Origin: Cyanobacteria bacterium SZAS LIN-3
GTDB lineage: Bacteria > Cyanobacteriota > Vampirovibrionia > Obscuribacterales > Obscuribacteraceae
NCBI GenBank assembly: GCA_018266215.1
Contig: JAFEAV010000011.1
Coordinates: forward strand, 39,646-103,645
Direction: 5' to 3'
Length of the DNA stretch: 64,000 bases
Shown here: positions 27,609 through 36,100 of the stretch, in pieces
How the letters are laid out: each line of letters opens with the position of its first letter
Numbering within the stretch: the first letter of the stretch is position 1
Notes under the pieces: generated by a model
The model's database searches: none
What the model was told of the DNA's origin: nothing
Seen by the model: the letters and a program-made list of their open reading frames with translations, nothing else
Program-made: the position numbers and the translations under genes

Positions 27609-27633
27609 TAAGAGTACCGTCTCGGTGCTCTTA
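27609..27633 (+). promoter_or_regulatory. 5'-terminal mRNA stem-loop before the amidase gene
   Basis: TAAGAGTACCG and CGGTGCTCTTA pair over 11 bp (one wobble) with a 3-base loop, starting about where transcription should begin. Such terminal hairpins stabilise mRNA. The role here is inference. Confidence 0.55.
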
Positions 27634-27666
27634 GAATTACTAGAGATTCAGTTCGGGGTCCTTCGT

Positions 27667-29001
27667 TTGCCGAAAAATTTTGTATCAGGAACTCTCTTCT
27701 CGCTGACGACAGCAGCGGCTATTTCACTGGCGCTGTCCTGTCTGATTGCTCTCACCCCGGCCGCAGAAGCCAGGCGTCACTCCTCGGGGCACAGTGCCGG
27801 CAGCAGTCACAGCAGCAGTCACAGTTCCGGACGCAGTGGAAATTCTTCGAGAGCGTCGCATTCAACTTCTTCCAGGCACGGTCACTCTGCTCCCGTTGTA
27901 GCGCATGGTCACGGCCGTCGCGGACGCGCTGCCCACGCGGCGCGCGTGCACGAAGTGGCTCACCATGGCCGTCATCATGTTGTAGCTCATCAGGCGCCGA
28001 AGACACGTTATGCCTATCCCATAGGCATCTTTATGAAATCGCCGCCGGCTTTTGATTCTTCGCCCCTGGCGGAAGACACCGCCCGCGATATCGAACGCGC
28101 CTTTGACCGTGGCACCGCCGATAGTTACCCTGCCCGCACCCTTGTGCGCGCCGGTATCGTTAAGTATCATCCCTTGCATGGTGGTATATTCTGGCGCCGT
28201 GAGCCGGTCAAATACATAGTTATGCACTCCACCGAAACAGGCATTCCTCTGTCGGCTGTGCGTGTGATCGAAAGCTGGAGCTCGATGGGCATTCGTCATC
28301 CGGGCGCCCAGTATGTGGTCGACCGTGACGGCACAATCTATCAGGCCGTAGATCCGGAGCTGGCTACCGTGCACGTCAATATCTTCAAGACTTTGCCGGG
28401 CATCAACAACGACAACAGCATCGGCATTGAGATGAACCACACCGGTTCGCAAAATTATCCCCAGGTGCAGCGCGATGCCGTGATCAAGCTGGTGGGCTAT
28501 CTCAAGCGCCGCTACAACATTGAAGAAGGCAACATCATCACCCACCGCTATGCCCAGCAAGGAGACCATACCGACCCGGTCAACTTCGACTGGGATGGTT
28601 TCCTGGCGACTGTCGGTTCTTTCCACAACCAGGCCATTGCTTACCGCTCAAACCATATAAAGGATGAAGCGAAACAATGGAAGCGTGAACCGGAAGCTAA
28701 ACTCAATACTTATCTCAAGCCTCACAAAGAGTTGGGTAACGGTCTCAGCGGGACTAGGGAACAGCCCCCTGTTGCCCCTCCCACCGAACCTGTCGTAGAA
28801 CCTGTCGTAGCGCCTGCAGCAGCGCCCGCTCCCGATACCACAAATGGTGCCGGCGCCAGTGCTCCCGTGCCTGCGTCGGAGCGTGGATTTGAGAAGAATT
28901 CCTCGGTCAAGCCTTCGGATGGCGATGACGTCATGGAAGTACCTGCTGCAACTCCAGCACCGTCACCTGCCAAGGCTCCCCTGCCGGGTGCAAACCCCTG
29001 A
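27667..29001 (+). CDS. Secreted N-acetylmuramoyl-L-alanine amidase (Amidase_2/PGRP type)
   Basis: The enzyme cuts the bond between MurNAc and the stem peptide. The zinc ligands are in YIVMHSTETG, the HPGAQYVVDRDG core follows, and the late GDHTDPVNFDW supplies the second His and Asp. Before the domain lies a signal peptide (ending PAAEA) and about 70 residues rich in His, Ser and Arg (HSSGHSAGSSHS..., HGRHHVVAH), then a Pro/Ala-rich tail (PAAAPAP). I chose the TTG at 27667, since the longer frame overlaps the promoter -35; the start is uncertain. The His/Ser-rich region may bind metal or the wall. Confidence 0.85.
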   Translation: MPKNFVSGTLFSLTTAAAISLALSCLIALTPAAEARRHSSGHSAGSSHSSSHSSGRSGNSSRASHSTSSRHGHSAPVVAHGHGRRGRAAHAARVHEVAHHGRHHVVAHQAPKTRYAYPIGIFMKSPPAFDSSPLAEDTARDIERAFDRGTADSYPARTLVRAGIVKYHPLHGGIFWRREPVKYIVMHSTETGIPLSAVRVIESWSSMGIRHPGAQYVVDRDGTIYQAVDPELATVHVNIFKTLPGINNDNSIGIEMNHTGSQNYPQVQRDAVIKLVGYLKRRYNIEEGNIITHRYAQQGDHTDPVNFDWDGFLATVGSFHNQAIAYRSNHIKDEAKQWKREPEAKLNTYLKPHKELGNGLSGTREQPPVAPPTEPVVEPVVAPAAAPAPDTTNGAGASAPVPASERGFEKNSSVKPSDGDDVMEVPAATPAPSPAKAPLPGANP

Positions 29002-29014
29002 TTTGATCGCAAGC

Positions 29015-29803
29015 CTACCAGGGTGTGTCGATTATTTTGTAGAGCCCTGCGACCGGATCGCTTTTAATCAGATGCAATGAGGTTATATGATGCTTGATCG
29101 GCAGCAGTGCCGATATATCGTTGAGCAGCCGTCCGTCGCCGAAGTTATCCGGCGGATTGAGCCGGGCGATAGTGACATGCGGCCTGAAGAGCAAGTTGCG
29201 CGCTTCGTCTTTGTCGGCGGTGCTGAATTCCGCCAGGGCGCTGCGCAAGGACATGCCGATGCGCAAGACCTGATCCGGCACCACATCCGGTGTAGCTACC
29301 AGGACACGGCCGGCCATGACCGATGGCCAGGCTTCCATATATTTGTATTCGAGATGGATGGACAGCGGTTTTACAGGTATTACCGGGGACGCCTGTTCTC
29401 GGGCCAGGGCATTTTCCACCGACAGGCCTAAACTGCCCTCGGCCAGGTCGAGACTGCTCGGCTCGGCTTTCTTGCTCCGGGCAGCGCCACTTCCACTGGT
29501 GCCGTCAATGCCGCTGACGATTGGTTCCATGCCCATAAATGAATCGGCCAGGGCCTTGAGGTCAGTGCCTTCCTGGAGAAAATCCACTTCTCTCCGCAGC
29601 CGCGCCTGGATATCTGGAATTACCTCTTCCTGCACTTCGCCGATAAAAGCCCAGGTCAGATGCAGGTTCACTTCTTTGACAAAGCGCAGAGTCGATTTTG
29701 TATACGTGCTCAGATGCTTCAGTTTGGCGCGGCCAAACTTGTCGATCCGCGCTGCCTCATCTTTTTCCAGAAAGGAACCAACGAAAAGTCTGACGGTGGA
29801 AAT
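29015..29803 (-). CDS. thpR: RNA 2',3'-cyclic phosphodiesterase (LigT/ThpR), probable non-standard start codon
   Basis: This 2H-phosphoesterase has both HxT motifs: NLHLTW and FRPHVTIAR. An insertion of about 60 residues (SGIDGTSGSGAARSKK..., to about VENALAREQ) separates them. The conserved N-terminal strand (VRLFVGSFLEKDEAARI) is present in frame, but only the GTG at 29671 (MNLHLTW), within the first motif, is a standard start. The full domain would start at ATT 29803, six bases after AAGGAAGG and just past the stop of the gene before. I annotate 262 residues. An ATT start or a -1 frameshift is an inference. Confidence 0.75.
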   Translation of the reverse strand: MSTVRLFVGSFLEKDEAARIDKFGRAKLKHLSTYTKSTLRFVKEVNLHLTWAFIGEVQEEVIPDIQARLRREVDFLQEGTDLKALADSFMGMEPIVSGIDGTSGSGAARSKKAEPSSLDLAEGSLGLSVENALAREQASPVIPVKPLSIHLEYKYMEAWPSVMAGRVLVATPDVVPDQVLRIGMSLRSALAEFSTADKDEARNLLFRPHVTIARLNPPDNFGDGRLLNDISALLPIKHHITSLHLIKSDPVAGLYKIIDTPW

Positions 29804-29805
29804 CG

Positions 29806-30372
29806 CTAGCCTTCCTTTTTAGTTAGATTGGCTTTTATCGCCTGTTCTACGCCTTTTTTACCGCCCAGACCCTTGATCAAAAGGGCGCCGCCGATAGCAA
29901 ACGGGAGGAACATTATCACCATTTGCGCCATGGTCAGTGGCGGGAAATTTATCACCAGGGTGGCCAGGAAAGAGAAGATCAACAGCACGCAGGAGAGCGC
30001 GGTTACGATCCAGCCCCATTTATTTTTGTTGTCGTAGAACATCATGCCGATGCCTACCATCAGAGGCAGGAACAGCAGGGCGAAGCCGCCGCTGCCTAGG
30101 CCCAGCATATTGAGTAGGCCGCTCGATACTTTTACGTGCTGAAAGACGAGGACGACACCGGCAAATATCAGTGCCAGGCCGCCGAAGTAAGCTCCATCAT
30201 TGCGCGGGACGGTGTCGTCGCCGGTTGTTATCACCGTCTTTTTGCCAGTGGCGCTTCCGGTCACGCTTGAGCCGCCCGAATGGCTGACGGTAGTAAGGTC
30301 GGTTTGTTCTTTAAGTACGGTAGATTCCAGCTCGGACAACTTGCGCTGGATCTCTTCTTCCTTTTTATTCAT
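29806..30372 (-). CDS. Four-helix membrane protein, unknown function
   Basis: A 188-residue protein. It has a charged, probably coiled-coil N terminus (MNKKEEEIQRKLSELESTVLKE), a Ser/Gly/Thr linker, and then four hydrophobic segments (GGLALIFAGVVLVFQHV, GGFALLFLPLMVGIGMMFY, WIVTALSCVLLIFSFLATLV, MVIMFLPFAIGGALLI) followed by a basic tail. I do not recognise the family. Its stop overlaps the ribosome site region of thpR, so the two are probably co-translated. Confidence 0.75.
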   Translation of the reverse strand: MNKKEEEIQRKLSELESTVLKEQTDLTTVSHSGGSSVTGSATGKKTVITTGDDTVPRNDGAYFGGLALIFAGVVLVFQHVKVSSGLLNMLGLGSGGFALLFLPLMVGIGMMFYDNKNKWGWIVTALSCVLLIFSFLATLVINFPPLTMAQMVIMFLPFAIGGALLIKGLGGKKGVEQAIKANLTKKEG

Positions 30373-30652
30373 AGCGCCTGATTTTCCTTAATTTGTGCAC
30401 CAGGGACATTGCTATTTGATACCTGCCACCTAGCATATCACCGTCAAATATGCCCAATTTCACGGGGATTCACCATTTTTGCCATGGTGTCTGATAAAGG
30501 CCGGAAGAAATTGGGAATATATATACTCAAAACATTCAGAATTGGGCCCTGGGTGTTGATTTGAAAGAAAACTGGGTAGATTAGAAAAACGGGTCACCGT
30601 AGGGCACCACAGTTATAATGCAGTATCGCTTCCTCCGATAGATAGGTATCCC
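30373..30652. other. 280-bp divergent intergenic region
   Basis: It separates the membrane protein gene and the secreted-barrel gene. A perfect TATAAT at 30614-30619 (33 bp before the ATG 30653) is the likely -10 of the rightward gene, with no good -35 (GGTCAC area). A short inverted repeat (CACCAT/ATGGTG, 30472-30490) is present. No other feature is visible. Confidence 0.4.
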
Positions 30653-32098
30653 ATGACGGCAAAATCCGCCAAGCTTAGTATCGTTGCAGCTCTCTCCCTC
30701 TGTGTTTCCGGCTTAAGCCCTGCGGCTATGTCGGCGGCATATGCAGCCGGACCTGGTGTCGTCAGTGGTACCAATGTCAGTGCCCCTGCCGCCCGCGCTG
30801 ATTTCCGCGCTGATTACAAACACGGTCTGGCCGATGGGCCCGGTGTCTGGATCAATATGTGGAATTATCCCACCGCGGATTTTGAGGGTTATGCCCAGAA
30901 GCTCTACGCCAGCGGTATTCGCAATCTTTTTGCCCAGACCTCGCGCTCCAATACCGAGGCCATTGCCCATCCCGCCGAGCTTGGCGCCCTCATTGACGCC
31001 TGCCATAAGTATAAAATCCGGGTTATCGCCTGGTCTTTTGCCGAACTGCAAAATCCGGCCGCCGACGCCGACAGACTGATTGCCGCGGCCCGATTCCGCT
31101 CTCCTCTGGGCGACCGCATAGACGCTATCGCGCCGGACCTGGAGAAAAATCTCAATCCGGCCCTGGTGGAGAACTACACTAAACGTTTGCGTGACGCTCT
31201 CGGGCCCGATTATCAGTTGATTGCCTGCGTTTACAGTCCGCTCAATAAAGCTCCCCAGGTGGCGCATACGCCCTGGAAGCTCATAGATAAGTACTACGAT
31301 GTCATCGCCCCGATGGCGTACTGGAACGGCCGTCTCCAGCCTATCGACGCCTATACTTACACCAAGCGCACCGTCGAGCGCGTGCGTGAATTGACCGGTC
31401 GGTCAGATGTGGCCGTCCACGTTATCGGCGACGGTATGGGCACCCATGCCTCCGAGATCGGTGAGTTTCTGCGGGCCTGCCGCAACAGCGGTGCCCACAG
31501 CGCCAGCCTCTATCCCAATCAGCGCACCACCGACGAACAGTATCTTGCCCTTTCACGCTATTCGGAGTTTATCCCGGCCAATTCCTCCGAGCGTCTCACC
31601 GCCTTTAGCGGTCTGCTCAACTCCGGGGTGGTCTCACCGCCGCGTAACTCCGACCCGTCCAACGCTATCGGCCGCGGCGATTTCCTCAATCTGGTCGCCC
31701 TCGGTCTGAAAATGCCCAATCACAGCGACAGCCAGGCCATCTACGACTATTTCAAGCGTTTGGGTGTAGTCGACCAGGTGGGGGCCGAATTCCCCGAATG
31801 GTCCCTGACCGAGCAGCTTAATGAACCCATTTCGGACAACAGTGCCGCCCGTTTCATTACCCTGGCCAAAGCCGCCCATGCCCGGGCCAAGGCCGGTCAG
31901 CATCCGCACCGTCTGGCTCGCCGTACGGCCGAGGGCAGCTTCTCAAGCGATTACATGACGATGAATCGGCCGGAACGTTCGGACCGCCTCTTTTCTCAGC
32001 CGGCTTTCGCCTCGGACCGCCGCGGTGTGACCGACAGCGGGGAAAGTGCACTTAGCTACCTGGATGCGGTCGATCTTTTCTTGAAAATGAGCCGCTAA
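30653..32098 (+). CDS. Secreted TIM-barrel glycosidase-like protein
   Basis: The 481-residue protein has a signal peptide (ending YAAG). From about residue 60 to 320 the segments VWINMWNYP, IRNLFAQTS, IRVIAWSFAELQ, IDAIAPDLEKN, YQLIACVYSP, YDVIAPMAYWNGR, VHVIGDGMG and AHSASLYPN give alternating strand ends and helices, in line with a TIM barrel of the putative glycoside hydrolase type (GH13/DUF4015-like folds). Acidic candidates are in IAPDLEKN. The C-terminal third (SRYSEFIPAN to SR) is helical and Arg-rich. Fold assignment is from pattern only; substrate unknown. Confidence 0.6.
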   Translation: MTAKSAKLSIVAALSLCVSGLSPAAMSAAYAAGPGVVSGTNVSAPAARADFRADYKHGLADGPGVWINMWNYPTADFEGYAQKLYASGIRNLFAQTSRSNTEAIAHPAELGALIDACHKYKIRVIAWSFAELQNPAADADRLIAAARFRSPLGDRIDAIAPDLEKNLNPALVENYTKRLRDALGPDYQLIACVYSPLNKAPQVAHTPWKLIDKYYDVIAPMAYWNGRLQPIDAYTYTKRTVERVRELTGRSDVAVHVIGDGMGTHASEIGEFLRACRNSGAHSASLYPNQRTTDEQYLALSRYSEFIPANSSERLTAFSGLLNSGVVSPPRNSDPSNAIGRGDFLNLVALGLKMPNHSDSQAIYDYFKRLGVVDQVGAEFPEWSLTEQLNEPISDNSAARFITLAKAAHARAKAGQHPHRLARRTAEGSFSSDYMTMNRPERSDRLFSQPAFASDRRGVTDSGESALSYLDAVDLFLKMSR

Positions 32099-32438
32099 TT
32101 TTGAATTTTCGTCTCGTCGGTGGTTATCCGCCCTGAGCTTGGGGTAGGTAATTATCGGAAGACTAAATATGTAGGTTTGTCCAGCACTGAAGGTTCTTTT
32201 GTCGAAACCATTGAGAACTCGTCCGCCAGAGCGGATGGAGATTGGCTTTTCCCCTTATAAAATGAGACCGAGTACCAATGTGGCCCGCCATTCAGGCCAT
32301 TGTTATATCCAGTCGCCATTTTGAAATGTGGACGTTCTGTCGGACGAGTGCTCGTCCGTCGGAACTGGGCTTAGCCAGGGTGAGTCTAAACAGTACAGAC
32401 AACGATTTGAGTTTTCCCTTAGTCTCGGGAGGTTTTGT
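32099..32438 (+). promoter_or_regulatory. Long leader and control region before hpf
   Basis: This 340-bp non-coding stretch holds a perfect inverted repeat (CGGACGAG-TG-CTCGTCCG, 32341-32358). A second CTCGTCCG copy is near 32218, and a TATAAA box lies near 32256. The ribosome site GGGAGG is right before the ATG. Cyanobacterial lrtA genes, which encode the same protein type, also have long regulatory leaders. The parallel is an inference. Confidence 0.5.
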
Positions 32439-33023
32439 ATGCAAGTAACCGTCACCGGCCGTAACATCGAGCTGACATCCGCTCTTAAGGAGTATCTGAT
32501 AGAGAAGCTTCAACGAGCGCAAAAACACTTTGATCACAGGCTCGACTGTACGGCTTTGTTGAGTGTTGCGAAAAACCCATCCATCGCAAAAAGCCAGAAG
32601 GCTGAAATAACTATCAAAGTAAATGGCAATGTAATTAGAGGTGAAGAATCCACCGAAAACATGTACGCATCAATTGATCTGGTGGCCGACAAAATTGAGC
32701 GCCAGCTGCGCAAGTACAAGACCCGGCATTATTCCAAAGGTGGCAAGCTCAAGGAGCGGGCCGAGGATGAAGCCCCGGATGTAAGCGCCGAGCTCGATTC
32801 GGATTTTGAAGTCAGTCGTGAACTGGCACTGGAAGAAGTAAGACCGAAAATCGTCCGGTCCAAGCGATTCCCCCTGAAGCCGATGCTTGCTGAGGAGGCG
32901 TGCAAACACATGGACCTTCTGGGCCATGACTTCTTTATGTTCATCAATTCCGAAACCAACCAGGTAAATACCGTATATCACCGGCGTGACGGCAACTATG
33001 GCCTGATTGAACCGGAAGCATAG
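32439..33023 (+). CDS. hpf: Long-form ribosome hibernation promoting factor
   Basis: Long HPF dimerises 70S ribosomes into inactive 100S particles in slow growth. The N-terminal HPF domain (MQVTVTGRNIELTSALKEYLIEKL to QLRKYKTRHYSK) is followed by an acidic linker and the C-terminal dimerisation domain (VRSKRFPLKPMLAEEACKHMDLLGHDFFMFINSETNQVNTVYHRRDGNYGLIEPEA). The ATG at 32439 follows GGGAGG; a longer frame adds 37 non-homologous residues and is rejected. 194 residues, the usual long-form length. Cyanobacteria name it LrtA. Confidence 0.95.
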   Translation: MQVTVTGRNIELTSALKEYLIEKLQRAQKHFDHRLDCTALLSVAKNPSIAKSQKAEITIKVNGNVIRGEESTENMYASIDLVADKIERQLRKYKTRHYSKGGKLKERAEDEAPDVSAELDSDFEVSRELALEEVRPKIVRSKRFPLKPMLAEEACKHMDLLGHDFFMFINSETNQVNTVYHRRDGNYGLIEPEA

Positions 33024-33046
33024 AGAATTCAATATAAATAGATTGC

Positions 33047-33078
33047 AAGCCCCGGGGTTAACCCGGGGTTTTCTTTTC
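33047..33078 (+). terminator. Rho-independent terminator of hpf
   Basis: CCCCGGG (33050-33056), loop GTTAA, CCCGGGG (33062-33068), then TTTTCTTTT. Confidence 0.92.
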
Positions 33079-33152
33079 AAGCACTTAGAATAGAATCTTT
33101 TGGTAGATTTGATCGTCATATGACAATCGTCACAAGGTAGTCAGGAGCAACA

Positions 33153-36100
33153 ATGTCAAGCCTTTGGTACCCCAACAGCCGCTTTTTACCAGCAACCAAA
33201 CGCGCCTTTCTGTTGGCTTTCACACTCGGTCTTCTCTCCGGATCTGTTCCAGGTTTCGGCAGCGGTTTTTCCTCCCCGGCCTTCGCCGCGGGTGCTGATC
33301 CTGAGATGCTCAAGCAGCTCAACAACGACGGCGTCAAAGCGCTCAACGCGCAAAATTACCAGCTTGCCATTCAAAAACTGGAGCAGGCGCTCCAACTTAA
33401 CCCCAACTATGAGCGTGCCAAGACCAATCTGGCCGTGGCGTACAACAACTACGGTCTGGTCTTCCAGAACAATCCCACCGAGGCGATCAAATATTTCCAC
33501 AAGGCCTGTCTTCTCGATCCCAATAGCGTCACCTCGACGACAAACCTGAACGGTATCATTCAAAAGATGGGTAAAAATCCGCGCGATTTTGCCACCCGTG
33601 TTGCCCTCGGTGATGCCTGCCGCAAGAGCGCTGACTTTGTCGGCGCCATAGTCGAATACCGAGAAGCAGTCAAAATCAAACCGGACGCCGCCATCAATGA
33701 AAAGCTGGGCGATGTCTTCCGCGTGCGCGATGAAAACGACAATGCCATCGCCGCTTACCAGGCCGCTGCCGGTATCGCCGACAGCGCGTCGATTGAAGTA
33801 AAACTGGGTCAGGCGCTGCAGGCTAAAGGCGATCTGGCCAATGCCATCGCCGCTTATGGTCGAGCAATCACGATGAAGTCGGATGACCCCGATGTGCTCG
33901 ATGCTCTGTGCGCCGGTTGGGAAGCGGCTATCAAAGACAATCCCATGGCTCCAGAAAACCATATCGGTTATGGTCAGGCTCTGCAATACAAAGGTGACTT
34001 CAGTCAATCCCGCGCCGAGTATCAGCAGGCCATCAATCTTTCGCCCGGTCGCCGCAACCCGGCTGCCGAAAAGTTGCTTTCACTTTTGCAGGGTGCTGAA
34101 GCTCAATTCAAGGTCAATAAGTACATCAACCTTGGTGTGGATATGCAGAGCAAAAAGCAGTATCAAGCTGCTCTTGCCGCTTATCTCAATGCTCAAAAAT
34201 TTGTGCTGCCCAGCGATACCAAACAGCTGGCGTCGATCATCACCAATATGGGTACTGTCTATCAGGCCATGGAAGATTACGGCAATGCCGTAAAGTGTTA
34301 TCAAAAAGCGCTTTCTCTTGATCCCAGCAATGGCGACGCCGCTCAGGGTCTGAAGACAGCTCAGGCCGGTCAGCAAGACAAGATGATTGGCGATCTGAGC
34401 AAACAGGCCGATGCCGAATTTAAAGCCGGTCACTATGACGCGGCTATCAGCATCTATCAACAGTTGCTCAAAAACGATCCCAAAGATCCGGCCGTGCATT
34501 TCAATATTGGTGCCGCCCTGCAGTTTAAGAAGGACTACGACGGCGCCATAAGCGAATACACCATGGCTATCAGTCTTGATCCTAAAAACGAGAGCTACAA
34601 AAAGTCTCTTGCTGCGGTCAAGGATTTGAAGGCCCAGCCGATTATCGATCAGGCCGTTGCTTTGCACGGTCAGAAGAAATATATGGAAGCGATTCAGCTC
34701 TATCAACAGGCTGTCGAGCTTGTGCCGCAGAATGCCAGCTTGCTCTACAACATGGCTTCGGCTCAGTACGCCATGCAGGATTATGCCAATGCCCGCACCA
34801 CATTTGGTCGCACATTGCAGCTTGATCCCAAGCAGACAAATTGTTTGTACTTCATTGCCACCATTGATGAAAATGACGGCAAGGGTGCCCAGGCACGCGG
34901 CGAGTATCAGCAGTATATGGCTCAGGCGCCGCAGGGCACTTACTTTGCTCAGTCTAAAGCCCGGGTTGATGACCTGGCAGTCAATCCCACCCACTGCGTC
35001 AAGATCAAGTCCGAGGCCGAGCTGGCCAAGGATGCTGATGCGGCCAATGCCTATGCAAAAGCTATCGATGCGCAAAAGGCCGGCAGCTTTGACGATGCTA
35101 TAGCTCTCTACACCAAAGCTCTGGCAATTGCTCCGCAAAACGCCGATTACAACTATGGTCTGGGCACCTGCTATCAGCAAAAAGGCGACATGGACAATGC
35201 CATTGCTCAGTATCAGAAAGCTCTGGCGATCATGCCGGGCAACGCTGATTTCAAAAAAGCAATTAAGGACGCCAATATCCTCAAAGCCGGTCCGCTGGTC
35301 AAGCAGGCCTACGATAAGCAGACCGCCGGCGATATGGCTGGCGCTATTCAGCTCTATAGCCAGGCTACCCAGCTCGATCCCGAGAACGGCAGCATCTATA
35401 TGAACCTGGCTGTCGCTTATCAATCAAGCGATGACTTCCAGAATGCGCGGACCGCTTACATCAAGTCCTACGAACTGGATCCCAAAGGCTCGGTCGACGC
35501 ACTTTATCTGGCTGCCGCTATCGATGAAAACTACAATCAGGGTCAGCAAGCACTCAATCGCTACATGACCTATTTGCAGAAGGCACCAAAGGGTACTTAC
35601 GCCGCCCAGGCCAATGAGCGGGTCAAGGCCCTGAGCGCCAACATTACCGCTACGGTGAAACTGCCTACCCAGGCCGATACCAAGAATGCTCAGGCCGCCT
35701 CCGATGCTTACACGCAAGCTGTGAAATTCCAGGAAGCGACCAGCTACGACGAAGCCATTCCTCTGTATCAGAAAGCCATTTCACTCAGTCCCAAGGAACC
35801 TGCCTATATCTACGCCCTGGCTACCTGCTATCAGGCCAAAGGTGATTTTGATAATGCCATTGCGCAGTATCAACAGGCAGTCGCCAAATCAACCGGTAAG
35901 GATCAGGCTACATTTAAGCAAGCGCTGGAAGGCGCGAAACTGGCTCAGATGCAGCCTATCATGGACGATGCCGTGAAAAAACACCAGGCCGGAGATCTCG
36001 ATGGCGCCATTGCCCTCTATGAAAAAGCCCTTGCTCTTTATCCCAATAACCCGCATGGTTACACCAACCTGGCCGGGGCCTATCAGACCAAAGACGATCT

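Noticed and set aside
30713..31267. Reverse-strand frame inside the secreted-barrel gene
   Set aside because: No ribosome site, no known domain; the forward gene has a clear signal peptide.
32328..32438. Earlier start for hpf
   Set aside because: The extra 37 residues have no HPF similarity; the ATG at 32439 has a strong ribosome site.
34080..35423. 447-residue reverse-strand frame
   Set aside because: Mirror of the TPR-repeat gene; composition is set by the forward codons and no start site is seen.
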